Assembly (NCBI GenBank): GCA_021030915.1
Contig: JAGEMR010000090.1
Span: 62,001 to 126,000 of the forward strand
Length of the DNA: 64,000 nt
From: Astrothelium macrocarpum
Taxonomy: Eukaryota > Ascomycota > Dothideomycetes > Trypetheliales > Trypetheliaceae
Direction: 5' to 3'
The notes under the pieces are model-generated. The model made no database searches. It was not told where the DNA came from and saw only the letters and a list, made by a program, of their open reading frames with translations. The translations under genes were made by a program, and so were the position numbers. Below are positions 36,054-48,284 of this stretch, in pieces. The stretch's first letter is position 1. Each line of letters begins with the position of its first letter.

Positions 36054-39000
36054 CTACCTCTTCGTCTTCTCCCCACCACTTGCATTGCCCCCTCTCGCCG
36101 CCAACATCGACAGATCGCTATTCTCCTCGCCATTCGGACTCCACACCTGCGTCGCATCCTTCTTCGGCTCGGGCCGACCCTTCCGCATCACCTTCGTCGG
36201 GCTCGGCCCGGTCAACGGCGGCGTCTCCTTCTGCTTCCCCGCCACCTCCCCGCCGGCCTCCGGGTTCATCACACCGGCATCCACGGCGTCCTTGGCGAGC
36301 TGATTCGCCTCCTGCTGGAGATTCGGCATGAGCTTGCTCTCCTGGCTGAGGTAGCTCTCGAGCATCTGCTTGAGCACGTTCGCACGTACCGGTTTCGCGA
36401 GGTAGTTGTTCATGCCGGCCTCGAGGCAGCGCTCGCGGTCGCCCCGGATGGCCGACGCCGTCATCGCAATCACCATCACGGAGCGCACCGTCGGGTCCGC
36501 GTGGCGCCGGATGGCGCGCGTCGCGTCGTAGCCGTCCAGCACCGGCATCTGCACGTCCATGAGCACGAGGTGGAAGGGGTTGTGGGCGCGCGACGCCGCT
36601 TCGAGCGCGCGCACCGCTTGCGCGCCGTCGGAGAAGGCTTCGCATTTGAAGCCGAGCTTTTCGACGAAGGAGACGGCGATCTTTTGGTTGATGGCGTTGT
36701 CTTCGGCGATGCAGACTTTGAGCTTTGAGCGGGCTACTTGGGAGAGGTCGATGGTGTTGGCGTTGCGGGGGAGCGGGGGTTCGTTGGGTTGGTGGGCGTA
36801 GATGGCCATGGGGTCGGTGTCGCCGTCATTGGGTTTCTGAGAAGCGGATTTGTGGACTTTTTGGAAGTGGAGGGAGAATGAGACGGTGGTGCCGACGCCA
36901 GGGACACTGTCAAGCCAGATTTTGCCTTTCATTACATTCTCGATGATGGCTTTGCAGATACTGAGGCCGAGACCAGTGCCACCGTAGCTGCGTGCGGTGC
37001 TGCTATCAGCCTGACTAAAGGGTAAGAAGAGCTTCTTCTTTTGTTCGTCGGTGATGCCTATCCCAGTATCGGCGACGGAGCAGGTGACGTCGATAGAGTC
37101 TTTGTCTTCTCTGTCGACTTTTAATCTGACTGTAACAGAGCCTTTGGATGTGAACTTGTAGCTGTTGCTGAGAAGGTTCATGATAATTTGATGGAGCCTG
37201 ACTGGATCGCCAAGTACAAGAAGATCGCGATCAATCTCGAGTTCTTCATACGTGTCCAGACCCCTCTCGATTTCAGTAAACCTGAGCGCACGAACAACCT
37301 CGTTGAGAGTTTCAGACAAAGACATTGGAACAGAAAACATTTGCATCTTTCCGGCTTCAAGTTTCGAAAAGTCGAGGATATCGTTAATCACACTCAGTAA
37401 AGTATCCGCGCAGACACGTATGCTATCGGCAAAACCTTCTTGCTCTTTACTCAGCGAGCTACCTTTCAGTAGCTCGCTCATTCCTATGACACCATTCAGG
37501 GGAGTACGAAGCTCGTGACTGACATTGGCCAGGAACATGGATTTGGCCTTCGCGGCCTCTTCCTTTGCTTTTGCTTCAGCTCTAGCAAGAGCTTCTGCCT
37601 CTTTTGCTTTTCGCTCGGCAGCGCGAGCTTGATCAAGAGCTTGCTTTTGCACATCGAGCATCGCCTCATTGCTAGCACGAACCCGTTCTAGCGATTTGAA
37701 TAGTAAGGCATTGGCAATCGAAATGGACATCTGATTGACCAATAAGCGAAGGACCGTCAAATTTCGGTCCGTAAAGCTGTTTGGGGGACCATCTACGTAG
37801 ATTGATCCCAAAAGAATGTCGTCGCCACGAAGGATTGGTAGTGAAATGACCGATCTACCCTCGGGAGATCTTGCTAATACAGATTCGTCCACATTGGAGA
37901 AGCGCTCGTCTTCGAGGATATTATGAACGAAGACTGACTCTCGGAATCGCAAAACGTATAGACTGATCTGCCGTAATACTCTATCCTTGGACGTCTCTAG
38001 CGGCTCGCCGTTGGATAGCGAGGTTACACCATCTGGGCCGCCAATGGCACGGAGACTCCATTCGTGATCGTCGTCTTTGGCAATGATTCCGCATTGCTCC
38101 GCACCAGTAGATTCCACAATGATTTCAGTCATTTTGGCAAGAAGGGGATCGACTTGCAATTCCGAAGACAAGACTTGATTTGACTCAAGAATGCTGGTTA
38201 GATCAATCATGTCTAGACCGATGGCCGAAAGGCCTTGTGATACGTCTTTACGAGGTTTGTCGATTGGAGCGGTCGGTGCAACCCAGGCATTCGTCCTATC
38301 TTCAGAAGTCTCGATGCTAAGTCGCGTCAGTACGCTTTTTTTTTGGGATGTGCGTTGCTTTAGTAGGAAAGAGCGGCCAACAACATGTACTGCTTTAAGC
38401 ACAAATCCATGGTGAATCGATAAGAGAAGAAATGTAGAAAGACATGACTTACTGTGATTGATCTTCCTTTGGTCTGAGACCAAAAGTCATGTTCCCTGTG
38501 TCCGTGATATACGTTTGAGTGGCGGCATCCGCTGAAGATGTTACCATAACATGCTGCGTGTCACTCAAGTGCAATTGCTTGACTTGTTCGCATTTTCCAA
38601 AAGCACTGATACGTCTGTACGTGGTAATACAATCCTGGAACATTCGCTCCGCAAGTCGTTTGTTACCCAGACGGGCCAAAGCTGCCCCGTACAGCTCATA
38701 AGTTTGTGCTTCCTCGAGCGCAAACCCGTACTCTTGGGCATGATCAATGGCAGCTTCGTAACTCAATCCTGCTGTAGGCCACGTTCCGGCTAGATCTAAC
38801 AGTTCAGCATCTAGGATGTGAATCCAGGCAGCATAATTGACATTATTGACAGAGGAAATTTGGCCAAGTTTTGCTTTGTACCCTGCAACCTCCTTTAATA
38901 CGTCTTGACGATCAGGCCGATTTGGGTCTTGGCGAATAAGCGCCAAGGAGGACAGGCAGAAATAAAAAATGGAGGAGTAGAACCATCGTATGCACCTTGT

Positions 39001-42000
39001 TTCATAATTAGTTGAATAGCTTAGCGTAAGAGAGACCGCTGCTTACCAGACACCTCTGCCAACGTTCAGAAATTCCTTGCCGAGCGTAACAGCTTTTTCA
39101 TGATAGCCGAAATTGAACATCCCAATGATGAGGGCACTAAATGAGTCAATTTAATAAATGTTTGCAAAATTTAGATGCAAACATACCTCTTGTACAATGC
39201 CATGGGTCGTCGAGGATTTGCAGCCACCTTCTCCAAGAAATCCAGGTACTCTGTGGTATTGTGCTCATCATCGCACATTAGTGTATCAGCAGATTGCCAC
39301 TTTGTTTTTCCCTGTAAAGCCCTTGCCAATTGCTTGATGCTTGTCAAAAATGCGCCACCACGCATGTCTTTTTGCCAATCTTTGATTTCGTCGGGACAGT
39401 AGTTGCAATAGGCTTCTACATCCACGAGATCATGGGAAGAAGACATCTTCAGGTTCGCCGAAACTCCTAGATTCAGCAGAGTAAGTATTCGATCACCAGC
39501 ATTGACTGTTCTTTCCAAGGCTTCTTCGAGGATTGGAAATTGCTGCCGTATATGAGCTTCAAGGTGCCCTATGCAAAGACAATGAAGAGTGCGACCTCTG
39601 CCAATGGTATAGTTGTCGTCTTGAAAACGCTCAAAGATATCTTTGGCATTGTTGCCCATTCGAATGCCGAAATCTGTATCATCGAATCGTCCTACAGCAA
39701 TTGAAGCGAGTTGTACGAAAGCAATGCCGACCTGAGGGTAAAGCCCGTGCTCAAGGTAGATTTGGAGCATCTGCAACGTCATTTGGTAAAACATGAGAGC
39801 ATCGGCCCAGAACGCAACGCTCGAGATTTCCACAAGTATCGCTCCGATGGGTACCATATCTTGACTAATGGTAGATCGCCTCCTAGGCCGAGTACCTTGG
39901 TTCGTATTTTTAAGTATCTCACGAATTCTTTGAAATTCGGTGTCGCATTCTTCCCATGACATCTTGGGAATCTCCTTGCCCATATCAGCCAAAGATCCTT
40001 GCAAGGCGTCAAAAACGCCATGGCTATCGCCTCTTTGAGATAGGATACGGCTTTGCAAAACACATGCAGGGGTTTTGTCAACAGGATCGTGAGCATTGTC
40101 AAAAATCGCTTGGAGCAGTTCCATAGCTTGGTCGAGATCTCCTTGGTGCCAGCATATCTCTGCGGTTCTAGTGTAGATGCTTAACGTTTCGTTATAAAAT
40201 ACATCTGCCGATCCAGTTTCCCAGGGATCGTCTTGAAGCAGATTTATGCAATGATGGAAGTAGAATAACCCGGTGGCTTTGGCCCCAGATTCGCACGAAT
40301 TTTCTCCGGCTTGATATAGAATGTCCCTGTAAATGGCCCGAAGCTTCACTCGTTCCTTGATGACATCGGACGCCACACAAATATGCCGGCCGAGAGTATG
40401 GAGCATTGTCGAATCGTCATTCAGAGCAATAGTATTCATGCGTATCATCATTTGTGCAACTAAAAAATGCATCTCTTCTTTCTTCCAGCATTCCTCGAGA
40501 TTGGAAGCGGCTTGCATGTAACGATCGTGAGAGAACCTGAATCGGTCTTCATCGTCCTCAGCCATAATAAAGTATGAGGAGATGGCGGTTTGTAGGCCAG
40601 CAACCGGGTTACGACAGCGTACAAGTGGAATTTGTTCAATGTGGAAGCTACCTAGATCTCCACAGCTCATCAATTCCTTGACAAGTCTGAAAGAAAAGTG
40701 ATTGCCTATCACGGAAGCCCATGCCAAGAGAGCCCTCGCGTCCTGGGGTAGATCCTGGAGGCGTTTAAGTATAAAATCATTGCTAATTTGTGAACCATAG
40801 CTTTGGGAAGCGAATTCACCGAATATTCTATCCAAGTCGTATTCCCACTGTGAGTTCTTCCAGGAGTAGAAGATACATCCTCTCCGATAACAAGTTGTGA
40901 GCATCTCTTTTATCATGAATGGATTGCCAGAGCACTTTTCCTGGACGACAGCCACCAGTGGCAAAACGTAGTCTGGATTTCTGTGCAAAGTGGTACAGAT
41001 CAATTCCGCAGTCTCCTCCTCCTCGAATGGTTTGAGATTGATCTGCGTTGCAGACTCCAATATGCTGTGACACTTGGTAGGCAATAATTCGTCTGACCGA
41101 TAAGTCAAGATCAGCACAATGGGCAATTTAGCACTGAGGATGGCCTCGAGGAGATCAAGACTCTCGTCATCAGCAAATTGCAGATCATCTAGGCAGAGGC
41201 AAATCAATCTTTGGACTGCGAGCGCATTCAATACATCTAAAAAGGTATTGGAAAAACGAGAGGACATGGCTGCTCCTCCTGCACGAAGCCAATCCGCAGT
41301 GTTGTTTGTATTCGCGCTATTGCCATGGGTTCCACTTGAAGCACTGATACCATTCGGAGTTGTCGTGCCCGTTGGCGTTGCACCAATGACTGGGGACGAC
41401 ATGTCATCTTGAGTTGCGCGCATGTTTTGCGATGAAAGCGCTCTGGATGGAGTATGATCAGAGCCCGAGACGGGTCCCAACAGCCAGATTGGTAGTCCCA
41501 AATGAGAATGAAGTATGCTCCACGCTGGTTTGACGTAGTTGCGAATAGAACAATGGAACTCGGTGTTGACGTCGCTTTCAGAGAAGATTTGGCGAAATAA
41601 AGATGACATGACCTTGAGAACAGGTTCAAATGGGACACGTTTGGCTTGATCGAATTTTCCAGTGGCTAGGTAACCGTGACTGCGAGCGGCTAATTGTACG
41701 CTTTGAACAAGGACCGATTTGCCCAATCCTGTGACGCCTGAAATTGAAATAACTTCGCAGTGTCCTTTTCGCCGTGTTCGATGAGCATTCCGCAGCTTAG
41801 CGCCGGAACCCTCACTGGTTCCAAAGGCAGATGTTGTCCGCTGACCAGCTTCCGAGCCATAGTATGAGTTTTTGCTGTCATTAGAAGCCCTTGCGTCAAA
41901 GCCAGGTCTTTCCAGAGCCTCTTCGGAGATGGACCATTCCGAATCGAGAATGTTCTCTTGAGAATCGAGATTTAGCCTCCTGGAGTCCGGTAACTTGTTG

Positions 42001-43526
42001 CTAAAGGAATTTAGCCGACTATCACGACCAGTAGAGCTGGAGGACTCTGAGAATTTGTCCTCCATCCAGTTATTGTCATGGCGGGAATCAGTTGTCGAGG
42101 ATGATGATCCCCATAGGCTTCTTTTACTTTGAACGGTTTGATGACGCCGTCGCTTCGAAACGCGTTCGATGACGTCTATTATTATCTGTCGTTCCTTTTT
42201 GCGTCCGATTTGTGTAGTCGGAAGCATGAAAAAAGAGGAAATATCTTTTGAGCCAAGGGAAAAGGTTTTTAAACCTTCGCCATCTCCGTCGCTCAACAAT
42301 TTCTGTATCTGGACAAGGTCATACTTTAAGCCGGATGTGGAGTTGTAACGATCATCAATGTTTTTCTGTGTCATTTTTTGAATCAAAGTCGAAATGATAT
42401 CTGGTACGTCAAGTCGTTTCGATGACACGGAAGGAATTCTACGGCTTAGCACATTTTGCATAATGTCTAAAGGGGTCTTTCCATCAAACGGGCGCTCGCC
42501 GGTAAGGAAAGTCCAGAACAAAATTCCCAGGCTATAGATGTCAGTGCGGCTATCAGGCTCGGCTGGCAAGCGACCAGTCTGTTCGGGTGCTATGAATTGG
42601 AGCTTGTGTTCAACGCCAACCTCTCTCTCGAGCGCACTCCAACCGGCACTAGTGAGCCCATCTTGAAAGGATCGAGCACCGCTGCCAAAATTGACCATTT
42701 TGACTTGACCCGATGATTGGCAGAAATGGAAGGCGTCGGTTCGTAACTCTCCATGAACCAGCTGATGTTCATGGTGCAAGATTTCACAGCATTCAGTGGC
42801 GCTGATGGCAAAGTTTAAGAAGAGCTGCAGCGACATTTGCGCCTTCTTCTCGTTCGCCACTGCATCCTCTTGGCCGTATTTGTAGACATTTGGGCCGAAA
42901 GCGACCAATTCTCTCAGGTAATGCGAACCAGGCGTTTCAAAAATGGACGCTACGAGGTCCTCCTCCCCTGGGTTAGCTGCAACATGGACAAATTGTATCG
43001 GTTTGACAAAGTGCTCGCATTCTCGATCTGAGTGCCGCGTAATGTGTTTACATATTTGGTACTCCCGCTCGAGACGAAGAACATGGCGAGACACCCGAGC
43101 AACAACTTTCCTTGTAGTCTTCTTGCTTTGTCCAACACTGACAGATTTTATCGATTCTTCGCTACCACCATCTGTTGTGGACGAGGATGACCGGATAACA
43201 AACAAAGGCCGATGGTTTCCATCTGTAGAAGGCGAGGTAGCATGCTTTGGCGAGGTAGGAGGGTTATCATATGATTCTTCCGAAGTGAGGTGCTGAATGC
43301 CGAATACGTGCCAATTATCATAGCTCTACTTCTTGTTAGTCAAAGACGGTGGGCGCAACAAGACGACACGTACCGAATGAAAGGGAAGGATATTTCTATC
43401 CCACGTATATCCTGGCGCGCTCACCTCCAGACGTTGAAACAGTCTGACCAGCTTGGGAGGTAGCGACGCTGTAGACGAAGGCTGTGGCGATTCTGATGCG
43501 AGCGGGTTGTTAATCGCCATGCTCAT
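36054..43526 (-). CDS. Group X hybrid histidine kinase (pseudokinase-ATPase-GAF-HK-REC)
   Basis: Five exons: 43526-43374, 43325-39187, 39136-39047, 38995-38453 and 38316-36054; 2395 residues. Domain order: N-terminal Ser/Thr kinase-like region (to about 390) whose HRD loop is changed to HGELRTDAF and DFG to NFG; a STAND-like ATPase with Walker A GVTGLGKS (about 581) and a Walker B-like LICLCLDDLQ (about 762); a helical TPR-like stretch; GAF (about 1700-1850); H-box FLANVSHELRTPLNG with the phospho-His near 1910; ATPase boxes LLSNSYKF, DTGIGI and GGTGLGLS; and a receiver domain (about 2170-2290) with EDN, the phospho-Asp in LMDVQMP and the conserved Lys in LAKPV. This is the architecture of fission yeast Mak2/Mak3 and Candida Chk1, peroxide and wall-stress sensors feeding the Ypd1 relay. 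All catalytic histidine-kinase and receiver residues are kept. Confidence 0.95.
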
Positions 43527-44137
43527 GTGAAGCCCGTCACCTCAGCCTAAATAAAGGCCATTGAAGCAACTGCTACAAGCCTGTTCCAACGCAACCGGCG
43601 ATCCGGGGAGGAGGTACTGAGCATCGAGGTGGTCAACCAGTCTTTACGGCGAGCGGGTCGTGTTGTTCATCCCAAAAGAGCAACGAAGCAGCAGGCTCGA
43701 GCATGCATAAGGTAATCAAGGCACCAGGGATTCAAGGAAGCTGTGCCGACTAATCAACGAAGGATGCGTCCTTGGCCGACGCAGGCTGTAGATCATCAAG
43801 CCACACGAACCCTCACAACGACGTAGCCCACTTTTAGCCACGCCGCAGTTTAATGGAACATCCCGTCTACCATCACCTTTCGCCTGGCCTCCCCACCTTA
43901 AGATCTTGCGATGAGTTAGTCCTGCGGACATCCTGCCTTATCGAACCATATACCGCAGAGGCCTTGACCAGTCGGCGTTGCAGGCAATATCCAGATGAAT
44001 CCGTAATTTGAACTTTACATTCTCCATAGCTCCCGGAGCTTTGATTAAAATAAAACCACCCGCCCAAAATCCATTCTTCTCAGACTGCTTGAGCTTGGTT
44101 GGCCTCATAGACGGCGCAATTCCTATGCATCCCGAAG
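43527..44137. promoter_or_regulatory. Divergent intergenic promoter region
   Basis: The histidine kinase (-) and ankyrin-DIL (+) genes diverge from these 611 bp. Short ORFs lack motifs. Confidence 0.45.
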
Positions 44138-46694
44138 ATGGACGACGCGGACCACAATGGAGACGAGAACGGTTACGACGATCGCTATGTCAGACCCCGT
44201 CAATTACCAGATGACCTTCCCAGGTCTCTTGATGATCGCAAGAACTTTCCGGCCTATCGAACAGAGACAGAGGTCTACGATGCATGGCAAGGTAGTTTGC
44301 AGGGACATTTTCTCATAATTTCTCGCAAATAACATTTGATAGGCCAATCACAGTTTCTAACAACGCCTGTCCCTGCCCAACCTTTGAACTTCACCCTTCC
44401 CCTAGACGATTCTCCCTACCAGAAAGAGGAATTCAGTCGCAATGTTGATGACTCGGATGCAAGATTAGAGCAAATGCTTGCATCACAAGCGCGTTTGCAG
44501 GATAGTGGTGACATCGACGAAGAAGCTCTCCTCAACAACGAGAAACTCTCTTCCGAAGACAAAAAAGAGATGTTGCAGAGCATGTTGACTATGGCGGCCA
44601 GCAATGGCGACGTCGATCGAATACGTCGGCTTCTCCAGGGCAAGGCAAAGGACATTATTGATATAAATGCACCGGATGCCGAGGGGACGCCCTCTCTCAT
44701 CTATGCGAGCTGTTTTGGCCATCAAGATGTCGTGTCATTCCTCCTTGACAATGGTGCAGACGTTGATCGTCAGGATCGGAACCAGTGGAGTGCATTGATG
44801 TGGGCCATGACCAATCGACACAAGGATATTGCGAAAAATCTACTGGATCACGGAGCTTCAACGGACGTGAAGTCTTCGTCTGGCCGAACTGCATTCGACT
44901 TCGTGGCTCCCAATAGCGAAATATCGGAGTATTTGCACGAAAACGGCTACTCAATTGGCAACGCAGGCGTGACTGATGACTTTTACAACTCTGGATTCTC
45001 GCAAGATCGTTTCGAGGAGGAGATGGCAGAAAATGAGATGAAACGACGAATGATGATGGAAAGTGCCATTAACCTCGAAGTAGACTTGGGTAACCTGGGA
45101 TTGGATGAACAACCGGAAGTAGGCTGCACAATTGAGATGACATTCATATTTGCTGATTGCTGATATCTATACCTAGTCTCCATCTGAGTTGGAGGATACG
45201 CAAGAATTCGTGTGGGATCGGTGTCTCAATGATCAAATGTTTGTTTTTCAAGAGAGCGACCTTGACCGCATTCTCAACATAATTATTACGAACATGACAC
45301 CGCAAAGATCACCTTCGCAAAAGCCTGTTCCCGCTAATATTCTCTTTTTGAGCGCCCGATACGCGCATTATCATGCAAATCCGGAGCTGCTAGAAGCCTT
45401 GCTCGTTGCTGCGATGCTCAAGATCAATGCTGTAGTAGAACGTTATCAGTGGGATATGACGATTCTGGCTTTTTGGATATCAAACGCGACGCTGTTGTTA
45501 CATTATCTCAAGAAAGATGCTGGACTTGTCGAAGCCACAACGGAATTCCAACTGCAAATAGCCGAGTTGATTAATGAGATTTTTATTCTCATTACACGAG
45601 ACGCCGAGCGACGCATGGATAAAGTCCTAGACGCAGCAATGCTCGACCATGAGACAATCCCGGGATTGACCGACGACGTAACTTTCCAAAATGAGTGGAA
45701 GATTTTCAAGACAAAAAACAAAGTCAAAGAGCCAGAACCTATTGAGAAAAGATATCGCCCCCCATCACCGCGACGAAGAGCGCAAATTTCGCCCAGAAAC
45801 ATCACATCCCTCCTCTCATCCACGCTTTTTGTCCTAGATCTTTATGATATCCATTCTGTAATCACCTCCCAAATCCTGGCGCAACTCTTCTACTGGCTTG
45901 GTGCAGAGCTTTTTAATCGCATCATGTCAAACAAAAAATACTTGGCCCGAACCAAAGCAATGCAGGTTCGAATGAACGTTTCAACACTTGAGGACTGGGC
46001 TCGAACCAACAATAGACAAGCAGAACATTACGAAAATGGGTCAATGACGTCGACTGGTGAAACGCTCGTCGACGCTGCTCGGCGCCATCTAGCCCCAGTG
46101 GTTCAACTACTACAGTGGCTCCAATGCTTCTCGTCGTTAGGGGAAGACCTTCCTTCCTTGGTCGCAACACTACAACAGCTGCCCCGTCTGACGCCACAAC
46201 AACTGATACATGCTGTAAAGCATTATCGCGCCGAAGTGGGAGAGAAAGGGCTCCCCAAGAGCGCGATGAAATATCTAAAAGACCTCCAGGCGGAAGCGAC
46301 AGATCGAAAAGCGAAACAGAAGAAAGGCATGCAAAGTAGAACCCCAGTGCCTGGGGAGAGGCGACCAGGGTCAACTCCGACGACCCCAATTAAAGAAAAG
46401 GCGGAGCCGAATAATGTCTCGCCACTTCGTGGACACCACGAGGAAGACGACATTGATGATGCACCAGAGCACTTACTCCTCAATCCATCACTAACACTTC
46501 CTTTTTCCTTGCCTACCTCCACCGACATGCTTGTCAGTTACGGCGCTGGGTTTGGAGGAGTAGATCGGGAGAGGGAGAGGAAATATATTCCAACGGTACC
46601 GGCTGAATTTCTAGCGAAGCTTGATCCTGGTGGTGGAACCAAGCAAGATAGTGTGTATGACAAAAGCCAATGGGAAGACGAGGCTTTGACTTGA
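44138..46694 (+). CDS. Ankyrin-repeat and DIL-domain protein
   Basis: Three exons: 44138-44291, 44343-45118 and 45177-46694, encoding 815 residues; joins read AWQGQSQFLTTP and EQPESPSELEDT. Residues about 145-250 hold three to four ankyrin repeats (MAASNGDVDRIRRLLQGKA; GTPSLIYASCFGHQDVVSFL; NQWSALMWAMTNRHKDIAKN). From about 310 to 690 is a dilute domain (FLSARYAHYHANPELLEALL; ILAQLFYWLGAELFNRIMS; VRMNVSTLEDWARTNN), the fold otherwise found in class V myosin cargo-binding tails. A disordered tail follows. This two-domain protein is conserved in filamentous fungi and fission yeast; a role in membrane or cytoskeletal cargo binding is inferred from the DIL domain. Intact. Confidence 0.92.
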
Positions 46695-48284
46695 ATTCGG
46701 ACCTTGTCGTTACTTTATTTGCATCGGGTGGGGCAAAGGGGACTTCTGAGCGAGCTTTCTCATATTTACATAAAACGATTTCCAAAGATATCCACGCTGA
46801 ATGATGTCTCAGATTTATTTGGTGCAAAATATGCTAATTTGTGGAGATGATTCCGGATGATGAACGAAGACCTCGGGATTATTAGGGGTTGCGATGAGAA
46901 ATGTGGCCCGCAATCGCGAGACGTATAGTTCGCCGCACGCCTTATAAAGAGGCCACCGACAGTGATGAACGAGAAAATTTGGGTAACATTGCTTGATAAG
47001 GTAGATTGTTTACGATTTCTCATTGTTTAAAATGATTGAAGATTATCACGTGCGGCTGATTATACATCTCGTGGCGGCGGGCGACATTTCTTATTGCAAA
47101 CCAGTGAGAAACTGTTACAACCCATTTACGTCCCTGGCTACTCATCATCCTCCACCTTTGACCTCCTGCCGGTCGCCAGCCTTAGGGACTACTGGTGCAA
47201 GCTAGTCTAGCACACGTCTAATCTTGACTTTAGCCTTGAAGCTCTTCATAGAAGCCAACAATCCGACTATTCGCTCACCTAACAGATCCACTTCATCTCC
47301 CTTCTCTGTTTCAACATCGTCGCGGAACAATTGAACCAGCCTACTTTTTGCAACGCAACTTATCCGGAAACGAGCGTAGCGCATTGATCGAGTTGAGCAG
47401 TTATACTTCCGCCAACACGCCGTTGAACCTGCCACTACCACCAAATCTTGACGTTGATACACTACCCCTATTCCTAGCTGTCCCGCACGCGTCGAAGACT
47501 GGATTGTCTAGAAAAAACAGTGAGGCTCACAAATAGTAATGAGCCCGACGCTACCCGGGTTAACCCTGGTGAGGTGACATCTTTGTAGCAAACCAAACTA
47601 AAAGTGATGAGATATTTGAACGAACTTGTCCGAAAGAGAGCCACCCACAACTATTAGGAGTCCAGCAAACATTTTACGAGGCGGCATTTGCAGCCAATAA
47701 GGTGTTATACTCGTCCGTTGATCCGCCACTTTAAGTAATAGAAAGGCAGTAACCTAGGTCGCATTCTACAGATAGGACAAGAAGAGAAAAAGTAGAAAGA
47801 GTTCTAATCAAAATCTAGATAATGGGGTTCTCATTGAGGAAAGGCCTGGCAAGCGCAACCCAAAAACAAACGTCAAGTGTCAGGCACGCCTCTCACTAGC
47901 TCACACCGACTTAAAAGAGCGTCATGGCCAACGGAAGGTAGCCGCATACACGCGTGAAGTTAGCCTAAAGCGGTGATTTACACGAGTAAAGTCCGTACCC
48001 ACTTCTCGCGCTAAACTCTACCTCCATGAAGACGCGTATAGGTTTCCTATTACGATAACTTCATCAATGGTAATAAGGTTTGATGGTGATGTATGATCCT
48101 AAAGCAATATATATAGCCCAAGGATCAAGAGGTTGGCTCGTTCAAAAGCTTTGACTACAACACTTCTAATTTTTCTGCTTCTCGTCTCTTTCTCGACAAC
48201 CACAAATTCCGTTTCTCAGAAAGAAAAACAGATACTTCCATATCATCTGACAACCTTAGATTTCTATAATCTTCGAGTATAGTC
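46695..48284. other. Intergenic, with a doubtful minus-strand exon
   Basis: No gene is supported. At 47207-47344 on the minus strand, a frame preceded by an AG reads FRDDVETEKGDEVDLLGERI and ends in a stop. It could be the last exon of an unrecognised or decayed gene, but no upstream exon joins it convincingly. Confidence 0.35.
48105..48118 (+). promoter_or_regulatory. TATA-like element of the P450 gene
   Basis: A run of alternating T and A (AATATATATAGC) lies about 170 bp before the ATG at 48285, at a plausible distance for a core promoter with a leader of 100 bp or more. Confidence 0.4.

Noticed and set aside
36118..36645. 175-codon minus-strand ORF
   Set aside because: Alternative frame of the receiver-domain exon of the histidine kinase; low-complexity Arg/Ala/Gly text.
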